A stretch of DNA of 8,950 nucleotides from Mediannikoviicoccus sp037890055. GTDB lineage: Bacteria > Bacillota > Clostridia > Tissierellales > Peptoniphilaceae. The stretch's first letter is position 1; every line of letters starts with the position of its first letter. The position numbers were made by a program, and so were the translations under genes. The notes beneath the pieces were generated by a model. That model saw only the letters and a program-made list of their open reading frames with translations. It was not told the origin of the DNA and did not search any database. Shown one piece after another: positions 1-7,222 of the stretch. The DNA lies in the NCBI GenBank assembly GCA_037890055.1, contig JBBKBD010000033.1. The stretch is one strand, 5' to 3'.

Positions 1-3000
1 CAAATAAGCATCAAAAGTATTTTCTGTTACATATCTAAAAATATTTACCTTATCATTTTCATTACCTTGACGAACAATTCTACCACTTCTTTGCTCTAGG
101 TCAGATGGTCTCCAAGGGACGTCTAAATCATGTAAGGCTATTAATTTGTTCTGTACATTTGTACCTGCTCCCATTTTTTGAGTAGAGCCTAATAATACTC
201 TTACTTCTCCTCTTCTTACCTTGGAGAATAGTTCATCTTTTTGTTTGTCTGTATCTGCTTCGTGGATAAAGGCTATTTCTTCTTTTGGTATTCCCATATC
301 TACTAGCTTATTTCTAATATCATCATAAATATTAAATTCTCCATCTCCTTTTGGTGTGGACATATCCGAAAATACTAATTGAGTCGATGAATCTTCTTTT
401 GTCTTATCCCAGATTGAAAAGATATTTTTAACACATACATTTACCTTTGAATTAGGATCATCTGGAAGTAATGGATTTATTAATCTTTGGTCAAGGGCAA
501 GTTTTTTACCATCATTTGTAATCTTTAGCATGTTATCTTCTGTTGGTTCGACTTGGTTGTTTCTAACTGCGTCTGCTCTTTCTGAAATAGCTTCTAATAT
601 TTCTTTTTGTTCCTCAGTAGGTTTTGTTTTAATAACTTCAAAATTTGCTTCTGGCACTGGCAAATTTAACATATCTGAAGTCTTTATATCTGCTACTTCT
701 TTAAACATGCTCATCAGTTCTGGCAAGTTATAAAACTTTGAAAATCTTGTCTTTTGCCTATATCCAGTGCCTTCTGGAGATAATTCAAATGTGTTTTCTG
801 TTTCTCCAAAAGTAGAAGCCCAGGCATCAAAATGTTCTAATCCTCTTGTTTTTAAATCGTCATATTGAAGGTATCTTTGCATTGTATAAAGCTCTGTCAT
901 TGAATTTGATATTGGTGTACCAGTAGCAAATACAACTCCCTTACCATCTGTCATTTCATCCATATACCTACATTTCATATACATATCCGAAGACTTAAAG
1001 GCTTCACTCTGACCGATACCCGCAACATTTCTCATCTTTGTATGCAAAAATAGGTTTTTGTAATTATGAGCTTCGTCTATAAATAACTTATCTACTCCTA
1101 GCTCTTCAAAGGTTATTACATCATCTTTTTTAAAATCATCATTTAGTTTTTCCAGTCTTACCAAAAGCTTCTTCTTTGTCTTTTCCAGTTGTTTTACTGT
1201 GAAATTTTCCCCTCTATTTCTTTTATTCTCATCAATAAAGGAAACTATATCGTCTATTTGGTCTTGTATATGTCTAACTTGGTATTCCTTAGACATTGGT
1301 ATTTTTTCAAATTGAGAGTGTCCTATGATGACTGCGTCATATTCTCCTGTTGCAATCCTTCCAATAAATCTTTTTCTATTTTTCGGTTGAAAGTCTTTTT
1401 TATCGGCCACCATAATGTTTGCTGACGGATATAATTGCATAAACTCCCTACCAATTTGAGTAGTTAGATGGTTAGGAACTACAAATAATGATTTACTTGC
1501 AAGTCCTAACTTTTTAGATTCCATAGCAGAAGCTACCATTTCAAAAGTTTTTCCTGCTCCTACTACATGGGCAAGTAGTGTATTTCCACCATAAAGAGTT
1601 CTTGCTATGGCGTTTTTTTGATGCTCTCGAAGTCTGATTTCTGTATTCATTCCATCAAAAGTTAAGTTAGAACCATCAAATTCTCTATTTCTAATTGAGT
1701 TAAATTTTTCATTATAAATTTTTTCTAACCTATATCTTCTATCAGGATCTTCAAATATCCAATTCTTAAATTCTTCTTTAATCAGTTCTTGCTTCTGACT
1801 TGCAAGCATAGTTTCTTTTTTGTTTAATACAGAAGTCTTAGACCCATCATCATTTATTACTTGATCAAATACCTTTGTATCTTTTAGATTAAGAGCATTT
1901 TCAATTAGCTTATAGGCATTCACTCTACTTGTACCATAAGTCATGTTAGCAAGGTCATTAGTCGAGTCAACACTTTTACCTTCAATATTCCATTCACTTG
2001 TATGTGGCGAAAACCTAACATTTATATTCCACCTATCATAACCTGGCGTTTTTAAAAGATTAAAAGTAAAGTCTTCTATATCTTTTTGAGGTATCCAAGT
2101 TGCTCCTAACCTTACATTTATATCAGAAGCAGTGAGTTCTTCAGGCATAACTTCTTGTAATTTTTCTCTTTGATATTTGAGCTTGCCTAACTCGTTTAAT
2201 AATGTATCTTTCTTTTCAGAAGGTGCTAAATCTATTACATTTTCAATTTCTCCTATATATGAATTGAGATAACCAATCTTTTCTCTAATATTGCCACTTA
2301 GATACTCATCAGCCGATACATATGAAAAGTGAAAGGGATCGTCATTATTAAAGTTTTCAAAGGGCATTCTGTTATTTATTAGGTCTGTATCCTTAATATC
2401 TAAAAATATCTCGCCCTCAAGCTCACCAATTAAGGTGTCCCTATCTTTACTTGTGATAGATTCCATATATTCAAAATCTACATATCCCTTTTGTGAAACA
2501 GATAAGACTAAGGCTTCAAGGGAAGTATCTACATGGTCTACTACTTTTGCCTTTGTTATTGTTCTTTTTGAGAATATATCACTCTTAGCTTTGAAATTAT
2601 CCTCATCATCAAGTATTTCTATTGATGATACTAAAGGAAAATTTGAGTCTTCCTTTAAGGCTCTAGTGTTTGATAAGGAGTTAATAAAGCCATGTTTCTT
2701 TGAAAAGTTATCATAGACTTCATTTAACTTTGCTTGTGATTCTTTTATTTCCTCGTCAGAAAAATCGTCCTTTTGTTTTTCTATTACATCTTTTAAGGCA
2801 TTCATAACATCAAGATAATCTTTTATTTTTTCTTTATTTTTATCTGATATATTCTGCTTAATTAAGACTGAATTTTCTCTTAGGTAAACATCTTCATCAA
2901 TAATGGTATAAGAAAAATTCTTAACATCATCTGTTGCTGGAAGACTTAATTCTTCATCTTCCAATAGCTCGACTTCTTCATATTTAGAATTTGAAGATAT

Positions 3001-6000
3001 TTCCTTACTTGCAAGATCCATTAAATCTTTTAAATTTTCGTCTTCTTTTTCATCACAAGTAATAGTATTTCCAAATCTTCCAGATACTTCTTTCATATCC
3101 CCTAATACCATTTGAGGATTATCTACAAAGTATTTATTATAAGTCAAACCCTTTTTATCAGTTGCTAGATGAATCCAATCGTCATCTCTTTCTATAACTG
3201 AATCTCTCTTCTTTAGAAAAATAATATCCGAAGTAACTTCTGTACCAGCAAGTCCTTTAAATGTTGTATTAGGTAGCCTCATAGCTCCTAAAAACTCACA
3301 TCTTGCATTAATATATTTTCTAACAGATTCATCTTTTTTATCCATAGTTCCAGATGATGTTATGAAGGCAATAATTCCTCCATTTCTAACCTTATCTATT
3401 GACTTTGCGAAAAAATAATCGTGAATCAGAAAGTTATTTCTGTTATATTCACGATCGTTAACTTTAAAATCTCCAAAGGGAACATTTCCTATAACTAAAT
3501 CGAAAAAGTTATTTGAGAAATTTGTTTCTTCAAAGCCTTTAATTTGAATGTTAGCTTCAGGATAAAGTTCTCTTGCTATTCTTCCGCTTAGACTATCTTT
3601 TTCTACTCCATAGACTTTAGAGCTTTGTATTTCACTTGGCATATTACCAATAAAATTACCGACTCCTGCAGATGGTTCAAGGATATTCCCAGTCTTAAAA
3701 CCCATATCTGTTATGGTCTTATATATTCCATCCATTACCACTCTAGGTGTATAAAAGGATGTTAGAGTAGACTCTTTAGCATTCAAATACTCTTCATTTG
3801 TTAAATTTTCCTTTAAAATATTTCTTGCTTCAAGCCATTGTCCTCCCTTTTCTTCATCAAAGACATCGGCAAGACCACCCCAACCTAGATAATCAGCAAG
3901 ATAGGCTTGCTCATACTCCCTTGGACTCCTATTTTCATTTTCAAGTCTTTTTAGCATTTTAATAGCTTTTATATTTTTATCTAGCCTTTCTGATGGTGTT
4001 AGGTATTCTGAGTAGATATGATTTTTTAAGTCATAATTTCTAGCAAAACTTAGTCTTTCCTTATTAGGTTCATAGCCTAGATTTTTTAACTCTTCTTTAC
4101 CCCTCAATAAGTTTTCGGCTGCTTCTCTTGGAACATTGTATCTATCCATCATTTGGTCAATTTCAAGATTGTGGTTATCTATAAAGCTTTCTTGTTCTAC
4201 TTGTCTTTCAATTTGTTTTTCATGCTCAGATAATTTGTATATCTCATAATTTCCACTATCTAAAAGGTCATCAATCTTTCTACTTTCTTCAAATGTTTCG
4301 CCCTTATATAAAGGAAATTCTTCCCCATTAACTTCTGCTTTTGTTCCAGTTTCAATCAAGTTAATTCCATCAAAGGTATTCTCATCTTCTAAAATAAATT
4401 CTTTACCAACTTTTACTGCTAGTTTTTCTGATGTTTGACTTAGATTTTCAAAGATTTCTTCAAGGTACGAATCGTTTCTATATGGAATTACTTCCGAACC
4501 CCTAATCATACCTCCCATATACTCCATATTGTCTCTGATAGTGACAGTTTTAAGTCCTCCACTTAGTTCATCAAAATCTGTAATAGTAAAGTCCTTATCT
4601 TTATATCTAACCTGATCGCCTATCTTAAATTTAGGCTCTATATTTTCTTTAGCTTCTTCTTGTAAAGATTTCTCCTCACTTAGTGCAACTTGTTCTTCTA
4701 AATATGAAAATTCACGCTCATTTACTTCTTCACCATCACCAAGGTCAATCCTATAATGCTCGACAACTTCTCCGTCTACATAGTGGTCAAAATAGAATTT
4801 GAAATATCCGATATAATCATCAGTCATTTCTCCAAACTCATTTTCTCCAAGAGTTTGATTATGGTCTTTAACATCTATATCTTTTTGTCTTAGGACATTA
4901 ATTAAGTCTTTAGTTACTATCTGCCCACTATAATCTGGAATTAATTCGTGGTTTTCATTAAATTCTACAATCCAATAATCTTTTCTATTTTCATTTTTGT
5001 CATCAAAAAAAGAAGCTTCATCAGCTTCCTTTTCTTGACTTATTTCATTTTCTAAGCTTCTACGTATTCCTTGATTGCCATTTTCTTCACTGTTGCCATC
5101 AAGTTGTTCATCTGTCCTTGGTATTCTTCTGGATTCTCTCTCATCATCTTCTCTGTCAATCCTTGTGCTTTCATCATCTTGACTTTCTCTCTCTTGATAA
5201 AGTCCACTGCCTGATTCTGAATTTCCTTCAGATGATTCAAAAGTGTTTTCTCCTCGTACATTTCCTGAAGTTTCTTCCAGTTCTCCATGTCCTCGCTCCC
5301 TACTAGGTAAGACAGTCTTTGAACTGCGTAAGTCGGATTCGGAAATCTCTCCATAAATTCCAGATCCCTCTCCATCATGTCCAAGGTTTTCTCTTCGATC
5401 TTCATTGCTATTTCCTCTGTCGCTTCCATCTGTGAAAACTCGTCCATCTCTAATTCTTGACCTATCATCTCGTCTATATAAATCATCTTGACCTCCTTTA
5501 TCTTCATTTATATTTTCTATATCTCTATTATAGTCGGCAGCGACCCTTTCTGTCAGCAGCCTAGCACGATCCATTCCCTTAGATTTTTCTATTGTGCTAT
5601 CTATAATATCTTCGCTAACCCTTGATATTACAAGACCTATCTGTTCTAAAGAAATAGTATTAATCCTAGAAAAATTATTTTTTAAATTTTCCGTATCCAT
5701 AGGATAGACTGTATTAAACCTATTAGCTACTGCATAAGATATTGAGTCTCTCATAAACTTTTCAAAACTCAGTCTATCCTCTATATCTATTCTCAAATCA
5801 GCAAGAGCCAAGTTAATATATTCATCTCCATAAATTCGACTCAAAGAAAATATATTTTCATTGAGTGAATCACTATCTTCAAATGAATAATCTCTTATTA
5901 TTTCTTTTAAAGCCTCGTTATGATTTTCATGATCAAACTGCCATAAGCTAACCTCATTAATATTCCTATCCATTGATGTGGTCTGACTAATATCAAAAAT

Positions 6001-6270
6001 ATATGAAACTTTTTTGTTTACATCACTTCCAACTAAAATTGGAATACCCTTTTGACCTCTCATAACAACTCTGCCCAAATATTTTTTCCACATATCAAAA
6101 GTCGCACAAGCTCTAGCTTCAGGTTCTTTGTTATATATACTTAATTGGCTAGAAAAATCATATTTCTGATTATTGCCTATAACTTTTAAGAGTTTTAAAT
6201 ATTCTTTTTCATCTTGCAAAACTTCATACTTTATTGCTTCTTGTATATTCTTAAAATCATTTACTTGCAT
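1..6270 (-). CDS. Giant ArdC-like / N6-adenine methylase / SNF2-type helicase protein of a conjugative element (3' end cut by window edge)
   Basis: Read by hand, this frame has no stop from the ATG at 6270 to the window edge (2,090 codons seen); the C-terminus lies outside. Domains in order: residues about 25-85 resemble the ArdC N-terminal ssDNA-binding domain (key stretch ATFDMWKKYLG then RGQKGIPI, with YIFDIS following), without the HExxH protease half. Residues 258-410 are a hydrophilic D/E/G/R/S-rich linker. Residues 430-515 resemble a polyvalent-protein-associated module (DYWIVEF to DLGDG). Residues 550-610 look like a small beta domain. A class I methylase follows: LGWGGLADVF (795-804), SFYTPRVV (838-845), LEPSAGVGNF (864-873) and NVPFG (929-933). 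The SF2 helicase has Walker A VGAGKT (1570-1575), DEAH (1732-1735), TGTPISNS (1783-1790), MGAGTN (2033-2038) and QRSGRIVRQG (2060-2069). Such proteins are common in Firmicutes ICEs and are thought to process or protect transferred DNA; activity here is inferred. The start has GGAGG 6 nt upstream and an in-frame TAG just before that. Confidence 0.95.
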   Translation of the reverse strand, partial: MQVNDFKNIQEAIKYEVLQDEKEYLKLLKVIGNNQKYDFSSQLSIYNKEPEARACATFDMWKKYLGRVVMRGQKGIPILVGSDVNKKVSYIFDISQTTSMDRNINEVSLWQFDHENHNEALKEIIRDYSFEDSDSLNENIFSLSRIYGDEYINLALADLRIDIEDRLSFEKFMRDSISYAVANRFNTVYPMDTENLKNNFSRINTISLEQIGLVISRVSEDIIDSTIEKSKGMDRARLLTERVAADYNRDIENINEDKGGQDDLYRRDDRSRIRDGRVFTDGSDRGNSNEDRRENLGHDGEGSGIYGEISESDLRSSKTVLPSRERGHGELEETSGNVRGENTFESSEGNSESGSGLYQERESQDDESTRIDREDDERESRRIPRTDEQLDGNSEENGNQGIRRSLENEISQEKEADEASFFDDKNENRKDYWIVEFNENHELIPDYSGQIVTKDLINVLRQKDIDVKDHNQTLGENEFGEMTDDYIGYFKFYFDHYVDGEVVEHYRIDLGDGEEVNEREFSYLEEQVALSEEKSLQEEAKENIEPKFKIGDQVRYKDKDFTITDFDELSGGLKTVTIRDNMEYMGGMIRGSEVIPYRNDSYLEEIFENLSQTSEKLAVKVGKEFILEDENTFDGINLIETGTKAEVNGEEFPLYKGETFEESRKIDDLLDSGNYEIYKLSEHEKQIERQVEQESFIDNHNLEIDQMMDRYNVPREAAENLLRGKEELKNLGYEPNKERLSFARNYDLKNHIYSEYLTPSERLDKNIKAIKMLKRLENENRSPREYEQAYLADYLGWGGLADVFDEEKGGQWLEARNILKENLTNEEYLNAKESTLTSFYTPRVVMDGIYKTITDMGFKTGNILEPSAGVGNFIGNMPSEIQSSKVYGVEKDSLSGRIARELYPEANIQIKGFEETNFSNNFFDLVIGNVPFGDFKVNDREYNRNNFLIHDYFFAKSIDKVRNGGIIAFITSSGTMDKKDESVRKYINARCEFLGAMRLPNTTFKGLAGTEVTSDIIFLKKRDSVIERDDDWIHLATDKKGLTYNKYFVDNPQMVLGDMKEVSGRFGNTITCDEKEDENLKDLMDLASKEISSNSKYEEVELLEDEELSLPATDDVKNFSYTIIDEDVYLRENSVLIKQNISDKNKEKIKDYLDVMNALKDVIEKQKDDFSDEEIKESQAKLNEVYDNFSKKHGFINSLSNTRALKEDSNFPLVSSIEILDDEDNFKAKSDIFSKRTITKAKVVDHVDTSLEALVLSVSQKGYVDFEYMESITSKDRDTLIGELEGEIFLDIKDTDLINNRMPFENFNNDDPFHFSYVSADEYLSGNIREKIGYLNSYIGEIENVIDLAPSEKKDTLLNELGKLKYQREKLQEVMPEELTASDINVRLGATWIPQKDIEDFTFNLLKTPGYDRWNINVRFSPHTSEWNIEGKSVDSTNDLANMTYGTSRVNAYKLIENALNLKDTKVFDQVINDDGSKTSVLNKKETMLASQKQELIKEEFKNWIFEDPDRRYRLEKIYNEKFNSIRNREFDGSNLTFDGMNTEIRLREHQKNAIARTLYGGNTLLAHVVGAGKTFEMVASAMESKKLGLASKSLFVVPNHLTTQIGREFMQLYPSANIMVADKKDFQPKNRKRFIGRIATGEYDAVIIGHSQFEKIPMSKEYQVRHIQDQIDDIVSFIDENKRNRGENFTVKQLEKTKKKLLVRLEKLNDDFKKDDVITFEELGVDKLFIDEAHNYKNLFLHTKMRNVAGIGQSEAFKSSDMYMKCRYMDEMTDGKGVVFATGTPISNSMTELYTMQRYLQYDDLKTRGLEHFDAWASTFGETENTFELSPEGTGYRQKTRFSKFYNLPELMSMFKEVADIKTSDMLNLPVPEANFEVIKTKPTEEQKEILEAISERADAVRNNQVEPTEDNMLKITNDGKKLALDQRLINPLLPDDPNSKVNVCVKNIFSIWDKTKEDSSTQLVFSDMSTPKGDGEFNIYDDIRNKLVDMGIPKEEIAFIHEADTDKQKDELFSKVRRGEVRVLLGSTQKMGAGTNVQNKLIALHDLDVPWRPSDLEQRSGRIVRQGNENDKVNIFRYVTENTFDAYL
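5052..5486 (-). CDS. Nested TnpV-like protein, overprinted in another frame of the giant gene's linker
   Basis: This 144-residue ORF lies wholly inside the giant gene, same strand, shifted frame (its codons use positions 2 and 3 of one host codon plus position 1 of the next). I chose the ATG at 5486 because AAAGGAGG sits 5 nt upstream; the in-frame ATG at 5507 has no Shine-Dalgarno and would add seven residues. The protein is charged, mostly helical in appearance, with no signal peptide or membrane segment. Its C-terminal half fits the TnpV family pattern as I recall it, apparently ungapped: HLKEI (85-89), QA (92-93), MMKAQGLTE (104-112), MNN (126-128). TnpV is a transposon-encoded family of about 120 residues and unknown function. 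Caution: a linker rich in Asp, Glu, Gly and Arg naturally leaves this shifted frame open and Glu/Lys/Met-rich, so ORF length and composition alone prove nothing. The ribosome binding site and family match are the real support. Confidence 0.62.
   Translation of the reverse strand: MIYIDEMIGQELEMDEFSQMEATEEIAMKIEEKTLDMMERDLEFMERFPNPTYAVQRLSYLVGSEDMENWKKLQEMYEEKTLLNHLKEIQNQAVDFIKREKVKMMKAQGLTEKMMRENPEEYQGQMNNLMATVKKMAIKEYVEA
5492..5499 (-). promoter_or_regulatory. Shine-Dalgarno of the nested TnpV-like gene
   Basis: The minus strand reads AAAGGAGG followed by TCAAG and ATG. It is the longest anti-Shine-Dalgarno match I noticed in the window, at a good 5-nt spacing, in the middle of another coding sequence. 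In the giant gene's frame the same bases encode Lys-Gly-Gly. It decides the start of the nested gene at 5486. Confidence 0.7.
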
Positions 6271-7222
6271 TTCCTACCTCCATTCTATGAATTTCTTTTA
6301 TAATAGCCATTAAAACATCAACCACAATAGAATTGCCGGCCTGCTTATATAGCTTGCTTGAAGTACAATTTTTTCTTCTTGGATGTACTTCTTCTAGTTT
6401 ATCTATATCACTGTCATCAAAACCCATGAGTCTTAAACATTCTCTTTCTGTTAAATACCTATATTTACCATTTCCAATATCTATTATTCCAGAATTAGGT
6501 ACTCTCATCTGTTTTGTAGAAATAGTATAAGAAAAATCTTTAATCACTTTGAGTCGCCCTCTAAAACTGTTATCTATGCCTTTATTTAAAAATTTCAGCA
6601 TATAAGGTTGGGTCATTGTATAAAGTTCACTTACATTCTTTTCTAAAAATTCACTTAGTGATCTTGTTTCTTTCCTCTCCAATTTATTAAAAGAAAAGTT
6701 ATTTGCTCCAAGACATGAAACAACAAAAATCCTCTCCCTTTTTTGAGGTATCCCAAAGTCCATTGCATTTAAGATTTCATATTTGCTTTCATATCCAAGG
6801 TTTTCTAGCTCTTTTAGATAAATAAAAAAGGAGTCCCTCATATTTCTATCAAGGACTCCCTTTACATTTTCCCAAATTATCCATTTAGGTTTATCTTTCA
6901 TTTCTTTGATTATTCTAATTGTTTCAAATAGTAAGCTTGATCTAGTGCCTGAGTTTTTCACTCCTCCCTGCTTTTTTCCAATTCTTGAAAAGTCTTGGCA
7001 AGGACTTCCATGCATTATTAAGTCTATATTCTCATTAGGTACTTTATATCCTACTACTGATTTTGGCTTATAATCTTCTCCATAAAGTTCATTATATGAT
7101 TTAACACAAGCCTTATCTATTTCTACATAATCAACAACTTCATAAGGTATCTTTAAATTAATAAAAGCCTTTCTAATAGCACCTATGCCACCGAAAAGCT
7201 CTAATATTTTTACCTTATTCAT
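6257..7222 (-). CDS. C5-cytosine DNA methyltransferase (Dcm/Dnmt type)
   Basis: A 321-residue, complete enzyme that transfers a methyl group from S-adenosylmethionine to carbon 5 of cytosine in DNA. The conserved motifs appear in order: motif I LELFGGIGAIRKAF (7-20), motif IV GSPCQDFS with catalytic Cys75, motif VI WENV (117-120), motif VIII QKRERIF (160-166), a short target-recognition region about 170-250, motif IX RYLTERECLRLMGF (255-268) and motif X QAGNSIVVDV (294-303). Nothing essential is missing and the length is normal. The recognition sequence cannot be predicted. The ATG at 7222 is directly preceded by an in-frame TAA, so it cannot start further upstream. It overlaps the end of topB by 8 nt and has no good Shine-Dalgarno, which suggests translational coupling to topB. 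Its own end overlaps the giant gene's start by 14 nt. No restriction endonuclease is visible, so it looks like an orphan, plausibly protecting the element from host restriction. Confidence 0.95.
   Translation of the reverse strand: MNKVKILELFGGIGAIRKAFINLKIPYEVVDYVEIDKACVKSYNELYGEDYKPKSVVGYKVPNENIDLIMHGSPCQDFSRIGKKQGGVKNSGTRSSLLFETIRIIKEMKDKPKWIIWENVKGVLDRNMRDSFFIYLKELENLGYESKYEILNAMDFGIPQKRERIFVVSCLGANNFSFNKLERKETRSLSEFLEKNVSELYTMTQPYMLKFLNKGIDNSFRGRLKVIKDFSYTISTKQMRVPNSGIIDIGNGKYRYLTERECLRLMGFDDSDIDKLEEVHPRRKNCTSSKLYKQAGNSIVVDVLMAIIKEIHRMEVGNASK
6277..6281 (-). promoter_or_regulatory. Ribosome binding site of the giant helicase gene
   Basis: GGAGG lies 6 nt before the ATG at 6270, inside the last codons of the methyltransferase gene (it spans its Met-Glu-Val near the C-terminus). 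It fixes the start of the giant protein and, with the 14-nt overlap, ties translation of the two genes together. Confidence 0.85.

Noticed and set aside
530..2716. Plus-strand open frames at 530-733, 1189-1425 and 2435-2716
   Set aside because: They are antisense to well-conserved helicase-protein coding sequence, are Ser/Phe/Ile-rich as reverse readings of AT-rich genes tend to be, and resemble no known family.
5118..5306. Plus-strand open frame opposite the nested gene
   Set aside because: It is a Leu/Phe/His-rich antisense reading of a Glu/Lys/Met-rich segment, with no family resemblance.
5052..5507. Idea that this segment is a foreign insertion or frameshift splitting two genes
   Set aside because: Codon by codon, the frame that starts at 6270 continues through the whole segment without a stop and with A/T-ending codons, and rejoins recognisable domains after it. 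The odd base composition follows from Asp/Glu/Gly/Arg codons in the linker.
5505..5507. Upstream ATG as start of the nested gene
   Set aside because: No Shine-Dalgarno precedes it, while the ATG at 5486 has AAAGGAGG at 5 nt.
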